A stretch of 64,000 nucleotides of DNA, from positions 338,648 to 402,647 of the forward strand of contig NZ_LMRT01000001.1 in the NCBI RefSeq assembly GCF_001426225.1, in the 5' to 3' direction. This DNA is from Allobosea sp. Leaf344 (GTDB lineage Bacteria > Pseudomonadota > Alphaproteobacteria > Rhizobiales > Beijerinckiaceae). Shown here piece by piece: positions 19,733 to 29,086 of this stretch. The position numbers were made by a program, and so were the translations under genes. The notes under the pieces were generated by a model. That model was not told the DNA's origin, ran no database searches, and was given only the letters and a program-made list of their open reading frames with translations. The stretch's first letter is position 1. Every line of letters begins with the position of its first letter.

Positions 19733-20569
19733 TCAGGCCAAGGTAAAGCAAATGGCCCGCGGATGTCCTCCGAGATCGGCGCGCGATCCGCGGTGGACAA
19801 GTCCCTCCCGTGCCAGGATGGCGACGACATCAGCCTCCTGGCCGGCACCGATTTCCAGCACCAGCAGGCCTCCTTCGGCGAGAATCAGCGGGATCTGGGA
19901 TGCGAGGCGCCGATAGGGGTCGAGCCCGTCGGCGCCGCCATCCAGAGCGCGGACCGGATCGTAATCGCGGACGGAAGGGGCGAGACGCGCCAGTTCCCGC
20001 TGCGGAATATAGGGCGGGTTCGAGAGGATCAGGTCGAATTTCGCCGCCAGCGGCCCGGCCCAATCCGCGACCACGAAGCGGCTCCGGTCGGCTACGCCGT
20101 TGCGCAGCGCATTGGCGCGCGCCGTCGCGCAGGCGGCCTCGGAGGCATCGACGCCCAGCCCCTGTGCCAGCGGACATTCGCTCAACAGCGCGATTAGCAG
20201 ACAGCCGGTGCCGGTGCCGAGATCGAGAATCGACAGGGGTGAGCTGCGCCTTGGGCCCAGCCAGGCGAGCGAGGTCTCGATAAGCGTCTCGCTGTCGGGC
20301 CTAGGCTCGAGCGTCGCGGCGGAGAGCGAAAAGGGCAGGCCCCAGAATTCGCGTTCGCCGAGGATGCGCCAGACCGGCTCGCCGGCGAGGCGCCGCCGGA
20401 TGACATGCGCGAGCTCGGCGCGCTGCCGTTCATCCAGAATGCTATCCCGGTCCTGGTCGCGCGCGATGCCTTCGATCAGGAAGCGCGCGTCGAGGTCCGG
20501 GGTTTCGATCCCGGCCGCCCGGAGCCTGCGCGCCGTTTCGCGACGCGCGGCTCCGACCGTGTCCGGAAT
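19733..20569 (-). CDS. prmC: Peptide chain release factor N5-glutamine methyltransferase
   Basis: About 278 residues. The SAM site is ILDLGTGTGCLLIALL and the catalytic signature is LILSNPPYIP, which binds the glutamine of the release factor GGQ loop. The conserved N-terminal domain (TARRLRAAGIETPDLDARFLIEGI) has no ATG, GTG or TTG before it unless the frame is extended far into the upstream gene. The ATT at 20567-20569, nine bases after the previous stop, gives exactly the normal family length, so an ATT start coupled to the upstream gene is my best reading. prfA, encoding its substrate, is 340 bases upstream. Confidence 0.85.
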   Translation of the reverse strand: MPDTVGAARRETARRLRAAGIETPDLDARFLIEGIARDQDRDSILDERQRAELAHVIRRRLAGEPVWRILGEREFWGLPFSLSAATLEPRPDSETLIETSLAWLGPRRSSPLSILDLGTGTGCLLIALLSECPLAQGLGVDASEAACATARANALRNGVADRSRFVVADWAGPLAAKFDLILSNPPYIPQRELARLAPSVRDYDPVRALDGGADGLDPYRRLASQIPLILAEGGLLVLEIGAGQEADVVAILAREGLVHRGSRADLGGHPRAICFTLA

Positions 20570-20577
20570 GGAAGCGC

Positions 20578-20826
20578 TTAGTTGCCTTCCATCTTCTTCT
20601 GCATGCAGATCTGCATCTTCTGGCGGATCGCCGAGCGGCTCTCGCGGGCGCCGCGCATTTCCTGCTGGCACAGCCGACGGGCCTGGCTCTGCGTCATCGC
20701 CTTCTGCAGCGGCGCCGCCTCGCCCTGGGTGATCCGCTTCAGCGCGCGCTCCTGCGCCTGCCCGGGTCCCGCCACCGAGAGGCTCATCAGCCCCACAACC
20801 GCCGCGCTCAAAATCGTCCTGATCAT
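20578..20826 (-). CDS. Small secreted protein between prfA and prmC
   Basis: An 82-residue protein. MIRTILSAAVVGLMSLSVAG with a cleavage site after GQAQ is a clear signal peptide. The mature 57 residues are basic, with SQARRLCQQEMRG and QKMQICMQKKME, two cysteines that may form a disulfide, and a helical character. I do not recognise a family. It lies within the prfA-prmC interval and its stop is eight bases before the proposed prmC start. The upstream in-frame start at 20865 is less likely because it precedes the signal peptide. Confidence 0.65.
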   Translation of the reverse strand: MIRTILSAAVVGLMSLSVAGPGQAQERALKRITQGEAAPLQKAMTQSQARRLCQQEMRGARESRSAIRQKMQICMQKKMEGN

Positions 20827-20909
20827 GATGTCCTCCAGCCGGGCTCCCTGCCCTCGGCTTGACAACGCCGGACTGCGAGCTTGGTTTCACCGGCATCGGC
20901 AGGCTCCCC

Positions 20910-21995
20910 TCACGCCGCGGCCTCGTCCGCCAGCAGCCGCGCCTGGTGCTCCGCCGTGAGCGCGTCGATGATCTCGTCGAGCACCAGACCCTGCATCATC
21001 TCGTCGAGCTTGTAGAGGGTGAGGTTGATGCGGTGGTCGGTCACCCGGCCCTGCGGGAAGTTGTAGGTGCGGATCCGCTCGGACCGGTCGCCCGAGCCGA
21101 TCTGCGAGCGGCGGTCGGCCGCGCGCTCCGCATCGGCGCGGTTGCGCTCCATGTCGTAGAGCCGGGCGCGCAGCAAATCATAGGCGCGGGCCTTGTTCTT
21201 GTGCTGGGAGCGCTCGTCCTGGACGACGATGGCGAGGCCGGTCGGCAGATGGGTCAGGCGCACGGCCGATTCCGTCTTGTTGACGTGCTGGCCGCCCGCC
21301 CCGCCGGCGCGCATCGTGTCGATGCGGATATCGGCGTCGTTCAGCACGATGTCGACATCGCTCGCCAGCGGCAGCATCGCCACCGTCGCGGCCGAGGTGT
21401 GGATGCGCCCGCTCGCCTCGGTATCGGGCACGCGCTGCACGCGATGCACGCCGGATTCGAATTTCAGCCGGGCATAGACGCCGCGGCCCGAGATTTCGGC
21501 GATGACCTCCTTGAAGCCGCCGACCGTGCCCTCGCTCTCGTTGATGATGTCGAGAGACCAGCCCTTCGCCGCGGCGTAACGCTGGTACATACGCAGCAGA
21601 TCCCCGGCGAAGAGCGAGGCCTCGTCCCCGCCGGTCCCGGCCCTGATCTCGAGGATGACGCCGCGTTCGTCGGCGGCGTCCTTGGGCAGCAGGGCGATCA
21701 GGATCTCGCGCGCCCGCGCCTCGATCTCGATCCGCGCGGCGTCGCGCTCCTCATAGGCGAGGTCGCGGAAATCCGGATCGGTTGAGGGGTCGGCGATCAG
21801 CGCCTCCGCCTCGTCCAGCGTCGCCATCGCCTGGCGCCAGGAGGCGATCGCGCCCACCACCGGATCGAGCTCCGACAATTCCTTGGCGAGCTCGACGGTG
21901 CGCGTCGCATCCGTCGCCGTGTTGATCTCGGCGCTGGCGGCGGCGTGGCGCGCCACGATGGCGTCGAGGCGATCCTGGGGAAGCGGAAGCGACAT
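20910..21995 (-). CDS. prfA: Peptide chain release factor 1
   Basis: A 361-residue class I release factor. The peptidyl-hydrolysis motif GGQ is in [16 protein letters not shown] near residue 232, and the stop-codon recognition P-x-T tripeptide is in [19 protein letters not shown] near residue 188, diagnostic of RF1 (UAG/UAA) rather than RF2. It acts on terminating ribosomes and is methylated by PrmC, encoded downstream in the same direction. Confidence 0.97.
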   Translation of the reverse strand: MSLPLPQDRLDAIVARHAAASAEINTATDATRTVELAKELSELDPVVGAIASWRQAMATLDEAEALIADPSTDPDFRDLAYEERDAARIEIEARAREILIALLPKDAADERGVILEIRAGTGGDEASLFAGDLLRMYQRYAAAKGWSLDIINESEGTVGGFKEVIAEISGRGVYARLKFESGVHRVQRVPDTEASGRIHTSAATVAMLPLASDVDIVLNDADIRIDTMRAGGAGGQHVNKTESAVRLTHLPTGLAIVVQDERSQHKNKARAYDLLRARLYDMERNRADAERAADRRSQIGSGDRSERIRTYNFPQGRVTDHRINLTLYKLDEMMQGLVLDEIIDALTAEHQARLLADEAAA

Positions 21996-22055
21996 GGATG
22001 ATACGGAACCTGAGGACGAGACGGCGATGGCGGCGGCGGCGGCGCGGACGCCTCG

Positions 22056-24323
22056 CTAGACCGGGACCTTCATCTCTGCGGCGAGAGCGGCCAATTGAGG
22101 GCGCAGGCTCGCAACCTCGTCGGGCGCGGCCAGGATGGCGTCGAGCCGGCTGCGCAGCCGGCCCAGATCGAGCGCGCGCAGCATCGCCTTGATCGGGCCG
22201 ATCGAGGCGGCCGACATCGAGAAATTGCGGTAGCCGAGCCCGATCAGCGCCATGGTCTCGAGCGGCTTGCCGCCCATCTCGCCGCAGACGGAGGCGGGGC
22301 AGCCGGCCTTGTCGGCCGCCTCGACGATGGCGCGCAGAGCGCGCAGCGCGCCGATGCTGAGCGGGTCGAAGCGGTCGGCGACGCGCTTGTTCTCGCGGTC
22401 GGCGGCGAAGAGGAACTGCATCAGGTCATTGGTGCCGATCGATAGGAAATCGGCCTCGCGCGCGATCTCCTCCAGCTCGAATAGCAGCGAGGGCACCTCG
22501 ACCATCACGCCGAGCTGGAGCGCGCTCGGCGGGGCGTGGCCCTGCTTGGCGAGCATCGCCTGTTCGCGGCCGAGAATGGTGCGGGCACGGCGGAACTCGT
22601 CCACCGTCGCGATCATCGGCAGCATGATCCGCATGTCGCGGCCCGCCCCGGCCCGCAGCAGAGCGCGCAGCTGCGCGCGCAGCAGGCGCGGCTTGTCCAG
22701 CCCGATGCGGATGGCACGCCAGCCCAGCGCCGGGTTCTCCTCCTCCACGCGCTCCATATAGGGCAGCACCTTGTCGCCGCCGATATCCAGCGTGCGGAAG
22801 GTGACCGGCCGGCCCTGCGCCGCGTCGAGCACGGCGCTGTACAGCGCCTGCTGCTCGCTCGTGGTCGGCATGGTCGGCGCCACCATGAATTGCAGCTCGG
22901 TGCGGAACAGGCCGATGCCGGCAGCCGCCGTCGCCTCGATGTTCGGCAGGTCGACGAGCAGGCCGGCATTGATCTGCAGCGTGATCTCGACCCCGTCCTT
23001 GGTGACCGCGGGCAGGCTCTTGAGCTTGCGATACTGCTCCTGCTTGCGGGCCCGCAGCCGCGCCTTGTCCTTATAGGCGTTCTCGACATCGGGCTGCGGC
23101 CGGATCTGCACTTCGCCGGCCTGGCCGTCGACGATCACCGCATCGCCCGATTGCACCAGCGCCGTGGCGTTGACGACCTCGCCGACGGCGGGAATGCCGA
23201 GCGCGCGGGCGACGATGGCGATGTGGCTGGTCGGCCCGCCCTCCTCCAGCACCAGCCCACGCAGATGCGAGCGATCATAGTCGAGCAGCGCCGCCGGCCC
23301 CATCGAACGGGCGATCAGGATGGCGTTGTCGGGCAGTTCCTCGCGCGCCACGCCATTGGCCTTGCCGACCAGCGTCCGCAGCAGGCGGTTGGCCAGATCG
23401 TCGAGATCATGCAGCCTCTCGCGCAGATAGGGGTCGGTCTGGCGCAGCATCTTGGCGCGCGTGTCGGATTGGACGCGCTCCACCGCGGCCTCGGCCGTGA
23501 GGCCGGTGAGCACCACCTCGCGCATCCGCCGCAGCCAGCCCTGGTCATGGGCGAACATGCGGAAGGTCTCGAGCACGTCGCGATGCTCCCCGGTATGGGC
23601 GACGTCGCCGCGCTCGATCAATTCGTCGATCGAGGCGCGCATCTCGGCAATGGCGGCCTCCAGCCGCTTCACCTCGCCGGCCGGGTTCTCGGCGATCAGA
23701 TTGGTGATCGCGACGCGCGGCTCGTGCAGCACGGCATGGCCGAGCCCGACCCCGTCGGCCAGAGCGACGCCGACGCAATGGATCGGCCGGTCGAGACCGA
23801 TGCTGGCACCCGGCGCAGCGAGGGATTTCAGCCCGCCGGCCGCGATCATCTCCGCCATGATCATGGCGGTGGTCTGCAGGGATTCGATCTCTTCCTCGGA
23901 ATAGAGCCGCGAGGCGCGGTTCTGGATGACCAGCACGCCCATCACGGCGCCGCCGCGCAGGATCGGGACACCGAGGAAGGAGCGGTAGATCTCCTCGCCC
24001 GTTTCCGGGCGATAGGAGAAGGCGGGGTGGGATTGCGCGTCCGAGAGGGCGAGCGGCTCGGCCTCTCGGGCGATCAGCCCGACCAGGCCTTCGCCCGCGC
24101 GCATGGTGGTGAGGTGGACGGCCTCGCGGTTCAGGCCCTCGGTGGCGTAGAGTTCGAGCGAGCCATCCTCGCGCAGCACATAGACGGAGCAGACTTCGGC
24201 GACGAGATTGCCGGCGATGAGCACGACAAGCCGGTCCAGCCGCTCCTGCGGGCTTATCGACGCTGCCATGACCTCGCGGAGTCGGCGCAGCAGAACGCCC
24301 GATCCTCCGAGAGCGCCTCGCAT
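22056..24323 (-). CDS. ptsP: PEP-protein phosphotransferase of the nitrogen PTS (EI-Ntr)
   Basis: A 755-residue EI-Ntr. Residues about 15-160 form a GAF sensory domain (CSVYVLREDGSLELYATEGL). A phosphohistidine domain with GGPTSHIAIVARALG follows near residue 365, its His being the phosphorylated residue, then the PEP-binding barrel with FRTELQFM, FRTLDIGGDK and SIGTNDLMQF. It starts the PEP-EI-NPr-EIIA relay that controls nitrogen and potassium responses; in enteric bacteria the GAF domain senses glutamine. A GGAGGG nine bases before the ATG at 24323 fixes the start. NPr and EIIA are not in this window. Confidence 0.95.
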   Translation of the reverse strand: MRGALGGSGVLLRRLREVMAASISPQERLDRLVVLIAGNLVAEVCSVYVLREDGSLELYATEGLNREAVHLTTMRAGEGLVGLIAREAEPLALSDAQSHPAFSYRPETGEEIYRSFLGVPILRGGAVMGVLVIQNRASRLYSEEEIESLQTTAMIMAEMIAAGGLKSLAAPGASIGLDRPIHCVGVALADGVGLGHAVLHEPRVAITNLIAENPAGEVKRLEAAIAEMRASIDELIERGDVAHTGEHRDVLETFRMFAHDQGWLRRMREVVLTGLTAEAAVERVQSDTRAKMLRQTDPYLRERLHDLDDLANRLLRTLVGKANGVAREELPDNAILIARSMGPAALLDYDRSHLRGLVLEEGGPTSHIAIVARALGIPAVGEVVNATALVQSGDAVIVDGQAGEVQIRPQPDVENAYKDKARLRARKQEQYRKLKSLPAVTKDGVEITLQINAGLLVDLPNIEATAAAGIGLFRTELQFMVAPTMPTTSEQQALYSAVLDAAQGRPVTFRTLDIGGDKVLPYMERVEEENPALGWRAIRIGLDKPRLLRAQLRALLRAGAGRDMRIMLPMIATVDEFRRARTILGREQAMLAKQGHAPPSALQLGVMVEVPSLLFELEEIAREADFLSIGTNDLMQFLFAADRENKRVADRFDPLSIGALRALRAIVEAADKAGCPASVCGEMGGKPLETMALIGLGYRNFSMSAASIGPIKAMLRALDLGRLRSRLDAILAAPDEVASLRPQLAALAAEMKVPV

Positions 24324-24476
24324 CAATCAGAACCCTCCGCCCGCCTCCTCAGCCGACACGGCCGACGCCCCGCTCCGACCTGACACCGATCGGGGCCTGA
24401 GTCGCAAGCGCCTCGCGCCTGCAGCCGCCTTCTAGCGACCCCGGGGGCGAATCGGCAAGGGGCGCGCGGCGTCAGT

Positions 24477-25988
24477 TCAACGCGAGGCTGCAGGAGCGAT
24501 GGCGCGGCTCGTCCTGCGCGTCGTGCCGGGCGGGAGGTCCACGCTCCGCGCCAGCGAGATCGCGCGGCCGGCGCGGCCGCGTTTGACCGGGCGCGGCGGG
24601 GCCTCTTCCTCCACCGTCTCGATGCCGGCCAGCGCATCGAGATAGCGGCTGGTCCACCAGTCGATGTCGGTGGCGTCGATCGTCGCATAGAGCGTCTGGA
24701 AGCGGCGCAGGCGCTCGCTGCGCGGCATCGCCAGCGCGGTCCTGATCGCTTCCGCCACCTCATGCGTGTCGTAGGGATTGACGATCAGCGCCTCGCCCAT
24801 CTGATGCGAGGCGCCGGCGAAGCGGGAGAGGACCAGCACGCCCGGATCCTCCGGATCCTGCGCCGCGATATATTCCTTGGCGACGAGGTTCATGCCGTCG
24901 CGCATCGGCGTGACCAGGCCGACCTGGGCGCGCCGGTAGAAACCCGCCAGCGCATTGCGCGAATAGGCCTTCTTGACCACGCGGATCGGGGTCCAGTCGA
25001 ATTCTCCCAGAGCCGCGTTGAGGCGGCCGGCCGTCTCGTCGGATTGGCGGTCGAGCTCGGCATATTCCGGCACGTCGGAGCGCGAGGGCGGCGCGATCTG
25101 CAGCAGGCCGACGCGGCGGCTATATTCCGGGTGGTTGCGCAGGAAGGTGCCGAAGGCCTCCAGCCGCTGCACGATGCCCTTGGAGTAATCCAGCCGGTCG
25201 ACGCCGATGACCAGCTTGCGTTCGCCGAGCGATTGCTTGGTGGTGCGGATCGGGATCGTCGCGGCCCGGACGGAGGCCGAGGCCAGCCGCCTGAAGGCTT
25301 CGACGTCGATGCCGATCGGAAAGGCGCGCACCAGCGTCCGCCGGCGCCCCATCGAGACCCTGTCGCCATCGACCTGCGCGCCGCAGAGCGTGGCCAGCCC
25401 GTCGCAGAGATTGCGGGCATCGACCTTGGTCTGGACGCCGATCAGGTCATAGGCGCTCATCGTGCTGATCAGCGTCGCGCTGAACGGCAGGGCGCCGAAC
25501 ACCTCCGCCGGCGGCCAGGGGATGTGATGGAAATAGCCGATGCGATTGGTGACGCCCCGCCGGCGCAGCTCGGCGGCCAGCGGGATCAGATGGTAATCAT
25601 GGATCCAGATCAGGTCATCCGGTTTCAGGAGCGGCGCCAGCGCCTTGGCGAAGCGGCGATTGACGCCGAGATAGCCGGCATAATCGGCCCGCGAGAACTC
25701 GGTGAGCCCCAGCCGGTAGTGCATGTTGGGCCAGAGGGCGCGGTTGGAGAAGCCGAGATAATAGGTCTGGCGCTCGGCCTCGGTCAGATCCGTGACGCAA
25801 TAGCTGACCTTGCCGCGCTGCGCGGTCCGCAGCTCGCGCACGGTCTCGCTGATCTCGCCGCTCCAGCCGAACCAGAGCCCGCCCCGGCTTTCGAGAGCCT
25901 CTCGCAACGCCACGGCCAACCCGCCCGCAGCCACTTTTTCCTGACGTTCCGGAATTGTGACGCGATTGGAGACGATGACGAGACGCAT
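24477..25988 (-). CDS. otsA: Alpha,alpha-trehalose-phosphate synthase
   Basis: A 503-residue GT20 enzyme making trehalose-6-phosphate from UDP-glucose and glucose-6-phosphate. It opens [15 protein letters not shown], with [13 protein letters not shown] (donor loop), [35 protein letters not shown] and [18 protein letters not shown], all hallmarks. The last 35 residues are a basic, low-complexity tail. The ATG at 25988 is chosen from the conserved N-terminus. It is divergent from otsB, and an EcfG-like promoter lies 55-80 bases upstream. Confidence 0.96.
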   Translation of the reverse strand: MRLVIVSNRVTIPERQEKVAAGGLAVALREALESRGGLWFGWSGEISETVRELRTAQRGKVSYCVTDLTEAERQTYYLGFSNRALWPNMHYRLGLTEFSRADYAGYLGVNRRFAKALAPLLKPDDLIWIHDYHLIPLAAELRRRGVTNRIGYFHHIPWPPAEVFGALPFSATLISTMSAYDLIGVQTKVDARNLCDGLATLCGAQVDGDRVSMGRRRTLVRAFPIGIDVEAFRRLASASVRAATIPIRTTKQSLGERKLVIGVDRLDYSKGIVQRLEAFGTFLRNHPEYSRRVGLLQIAPPSRSDVPEYAELDRQSDETAGRLNAALGEFDWTPIRVVKKAYSRNALAGFYRRAQVGLVTPMRDGMNLVAKEYIAAQDPEDPGVLVLSRFAGASHQMGEALIVNPYDTHEVAEAIRTALAMPRSERLRRFQTLYATIDATDIDWWTSRYLDALAGIETVEEEAPPRPVKRGRAGRAISLARSVDLPPGTTRRTSRAIAPAASR

Positions 25989-26035
25989 GGTGCCGAACCT
26001 CTTCCTTGCCTGGCCGAAAAGTGCTCCCACAGGCA

Positions 26036-26060
26036 GGAACAGAACGCGCCGACGGACGTA
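26036..26060 (+). promoter_or_regulatory. EcfG-like promoter for otsB-GH15, overlapping the otsA promoter
   Basis: On the plus strand GGAAC (26036-26040) is followed by 16 bases and CGTA (26057-26060), one mismatch from GGAAC-N16-CGTT. It lies inside the otsA promoter on the other strand and would give a leader of about 210 bases. Confidence 0.4.
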
Positions 26061-26068
26061 ATGTTTCC
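26043..26068 (-). promoter_or_regulatory. EcfG-like (general stress) promoter for otsA
   Basis: On the minus strand GGAAAC (26063-26068) is followed by 16 bases and CGTT (26043-26046). The alphaproteobacterial EcfG consensus is GGAAC-N16/17-CGTT; trehalose synthesis genes are known members of this regulon in several rhizobia. Confidence 0.55.
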
Positions 26069-26281
26069 GTAACGGGAGCGATGACGGCCCGGGCGGCAGC
26101 TGCGCGCCACCGGCACGAGCATGCTACGAGATCGGCATATCATGGGCTGGATCGGCCGCCATGGCCATCCAGAAAACGCAATCGATCGGCAGAGCCGGCG
26201 TTCCGACGCGGCTCGGCAGGCAACATCTGGACGGGTTCACGGGCCCGGATGGCAGGTATGATACCAGTGAAAGACCCGCTT

Positions 26282-27118
26282 ATGTCTCGGCCCCACCCGG
26301 AGTTTTCCGGCACGGACACGAAGATCGCGCTGTTCCTCGATTTCGACGGCACGCTGGCCGATATCGCTCCGTCTCCGGAATCGGTCGTGGTCGACAATCG
26401 CATACCGCCGGCGCTGGCGCATCTGCGCGAGCATCTCGCGGGTGCCGTCGCGCTGGTCTCGGGACGGCCGATCACCTTCCTCGACAAGCAGTTCGACCCG
26501 CACCGATTCGATGCGGCCGGGCTGCATGGCAGCCAGATCCGCCTGGCGGAGCGGGTCGCCGAACAGGCGCAGGCGCCGGATGCGATAAGGGATGCGACGC
26601 GGGATCTCGTGCGCTTCGCCAACGGCAATGTCGGCATCATCGTCGAGGACAAGCGGCTCTCGGTGGCGCTGCACTGGCGCCTCGCCCCGCATCTCGAGGA
26701 TGAGGCGCGCGCGCTGGTGCGCCATCTCGCCGAGAGGATCGGGCCGGGCGTGCGCCTCCAGGAGGGCAAGGCCGTCGCCGAGCTGGTTCCGGCCGGGGCC
26801 TCGAAAGGCCAGGCGATCGGCTGGCTGATGCAGCACGAGCCGTTCGCCGGCCGGCTGCCGGTGTTCATCGGCGACGACGTGACGGATGAGGACGGGTTCG
26901 AGGTCGTCAACGCGCTGGGCGGCCTGTCGATCCGGATCGGCCCTGGCGACACCTGCGCCGTCAGGCGCATCGCCTCGCCCCTGGTGCTGCGCCAGATCCT
27001 GATCGACGCCGCGGCGCGCGACAGGCTCACGGTCGGGGATTTTCTTCTGCCCGTCGAAACGGGTACAGCGATGGCCGAGCCGCTGGCCGTGCCCGCTGCC
27101 GGCCCCGACCGCGGCTGA
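26282..27118 (+). CDS. otsB: Trehalose-6-phosphate phosphatase
   Basis: A 278-residue HAD phosphatase. The nucleophile motif is LFLDFDGTLADIAP at residues 18-31, with ALVSGRP (motif II), a C2 cap, SKGQAIGWL and the Mg-binding IGDDVTDEDGFEVV. It hydrolyses trehalose-6-phosphate to trehalose. Three in-frame ATGs (26249, 26258, 26282) are possible; I use the last because conserved sequence begins ten residues later, with low certainty. The GH15 gene follows after 36 bases. Confidence 0.93.
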   Translation: MSRPHPEFSGTDTKIALFLDFDGTLADIAPSPESVVVDNRIPPALAHLREHLAGAVALVSGRPITFLDKQFDPHRFDAAGLHGSQIRLAERVAEQAQAPDAIRDATRDLVRFANGNVGIIVEDKRLSVALHWRLAPHLEDEARALVRHLAERIGPGVRLQEGKAVAELVPAGASKGQAIGWLMQHEPFAGRLPVFIGDDVTDEDGFEVVNALGGLSIRIGPGDTCAVRRIASPLVLRQILIDAAARDRLTVGDFLLPVETGTAMAEPLAVPAAGPDRG

Positions 27119-27154
27119 TCTTCCGCGGCCGATCTCCCAATTCCAGGACAAAGC

Positions 27155-28996
27155 ATGACAGTTTCGACGACGCCCGGGGCGCCCCATTCCGCTTCGCTGG
27201 ATCTCGGCGTGATCGGCAATTGCTCGATCGCCGCGCTGATCGATCGAAAGGCGCGCATCGTCTGGGGCTGCTTCCCACGCTTCGATCGCGATCCCGTCTT
27301 CTGCTCGCTGATCGACAACGAGGCGGATGACGGGGATGCGATGCCCCGCAAGGGCGTCTTCGCGATCGAGCTCGTCGGCATGACCCGCTGCGAGCAGAGC
27401 TATCTCGACAATACCGCGATCCTGTCCTCCGTGCTGTCGGATGATTTCGGCAATGCCATCGAGATCCTGGATTTCGCGCCGCGCTTCATGCGCTATGAGC
27501 GCTTCTTCCGCCCGCCGCAGCTGGTGCGCCGCGTAAGGCGGATTTCGGGGCGGCCGCGCATCCGCGTCGTGCTGAAGCCCTGCCTCGGTCTCGGGGCCGA
27601 GCCGGATGCGATCACGCGCGGCTCCAACCATGTCCGCTATGTCGGCGCCGACCAGACCATCCGCCTGACCACCGACGCGCCGGTCGCCTATGTCGTCGAC
27701 GGGACACCCTTCGCCGTCGAACGCCCCTATTCCTTCTTCGTCGGCTCGGACGAGGCGCTGCGGGCGGAGATCGAGGAGACCTCCCGCGAGTTCCTGGACA
27801 AGACCACCGATTACTGGCGCGACTGGGTCCGCTCGCTGTCCCTGCCCTTCGACTGGCAGCGCGAGGTGATCCGCGCGGCGATCACCCTGAAAATGTGCGC
27901 CTTCGAGGAGACGGGCGCGATCGTGGCGGCGCTGACCACCTCGATCCCGGAGGCGCCCGGCACGCAGCGCAACTGGGATTACCGCTTCTGCTGGCTGCGC
28001 GACGCCTATTTCGTCGTGCATGCGCTGAACCGGCTCGGCACCACCAGGACGATGGAGGATTATCTCGGCTTCATCACCAACATCGTCGATTCCTTCTCGG
28101 AAAGCGGCGCCGAGCACCTGCCGCCGCTCTATCCGATCACCCGCGACGGCTCGCTGGCGGAATTCGAGGCGCCCAACCTTTCAGGCTATCGCGGCCACCG
28201 GCCGGTCCGCTTCGGCAATGGCGCGGCGACGCAGATCCAGAATGACGGCTATGGCGCGGTCGTGCTGGCCGCGACGCATTCCTTCTTCGACCAGCGCCTG
28301 ATCCAACCCGGCAAGGACACGCTGTTCGGGCAGCTGGAGCGGATGGGCGATCTCGCCATCGCGGTCTTCGACAAGCCCGATGCCGGCCCCTGGGAGCTGC
28401 GCGAGAAGCAGGTCGTCCACTCATTCTCCAGCGTGATGTGCTGGGCCGCCTGCGACAGGCTGGCCCGCATCGCCGGCACTCTCGGGCGGGCCGACCGCAA
28501 GGAGTACTGGCGGGGCGAGTCGAAGCGGCTGAAGGCCGCGATCATGGACCGGGTCTGGAATCAGGAGAAAGGCCATTTCGTCTCGACCTTCGACGGCAAG
28601 GATCTGGATGCGACCCTGCTGCTCTTCGCCGAACTCGGCTTCGTCAAGGCGGATGATCCGCGTTTCATCGCGACGGTGGAGGCGATCGGCCGCGATCTGA
28701 CGCGCGGCGACCTGCTGCTGCGCTATGCGACGCAGGATGATTTCGGTTTCATGCATACCGGCTTCCTGATCTGCGCCTTCTGGTATGTCGACGCGCTGCA
28801 CGCGATCGGCCGGCGCGAGGAGGCCAAGGAGCTGTTCCGCCGCATCCTGACGCGGCGCAACAGTTTCGGCCTGTTGTCGGAGGATGCCGACCTCACCACC
28901 GGCGAGCTCTGGGGCAATTTCCCGCAGACCTATTCGATGGTCGGGCTGATCAACTCCGCGATGCGGCTCAGCCGCAGCTGGGAAGACGCGTTCTGA
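27155..28996 (+). CDS. Glycoside hydrolase family 15 (glucoamylase/trehalase type)
   Basis: A 613-residue protein with an N-terminal beta-sandwich (residues about 15-230) and an (alpha/alpha)6 catalytic barrel. Diagnostic motifs are NWDYRFCWLRDA near residue 272, ESGAEHLPPLYPI near residue 318 (general acid region) and TGELWGNFPQTYSMVGLINS near residue 590 (general base region). GH15 includes glucoamylases and, in actinobacteria, trehalases. Being in an operon with otsB, 36 bases apart, a trehalose or trehalose-derived substrate is the most sensible guess. There is no signal peptide, so it acts in the cytosol. Confidence 0.85.
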   Translation: MTVSTTPGAPHSASLDLGVIGNCSIAALIDRKARIVWGCFPRFDRDPVFCSLIDNEADDGDAMPRKGVFAIELVGMTRCEQSYLDNTAILSSVLSDDFGNAIEILDFAPRFMRYERFFRPPQLVRRVRRISGRPRIRVVLKPCLGLGAEPDAITRGSNHVRYVGADQTIRLTTDAPVAYVVDGTPFAVERPYSFFVGSDEALRAEIEETSREFLDKTTDYWRDWVRSLSLPFDWQREVIRAAITLKMCAFEETGAIVAALTTSIPEAPGTQRNWDYRFCWLRDAYFVVHALNRLGTTRTMEDYLGFITNIVDSFSESGAEHLPPLYPITRDGSLAEFEAPNLSGYRGHRPVRFGNGAATQIQNDGYGAVVLAATHSFFDQRLIQPGKDTLFGQLERMGDLAIAVFDKPDAGPWELREKQVVHSFSSVMCWAACDRLARIAGTLGRADRKEYWRGESKRLKAAIMDRVWNQEKGHFVSTFDGKDLDATLLLFAELGFVKADDPRFIATVEAIGRDLTRGDLLLRYATQDDFGFMHTGFLICAFWYVDALHAIGRREEAKELFRRILTRRNSFGLLSEDADLTTGELWGNFPQTYSMVGLINSAMRLSRSWEDAF

Positions 28997-29086
28997 GCCG
29001 CAGGCCCGGCGCTCAGACCGGCCGCGCCAGCGGAATGACGGTCATCCCGCGCCGGGTCGGCCTGCTGTGCCGCCGAGCCGCCCCGC

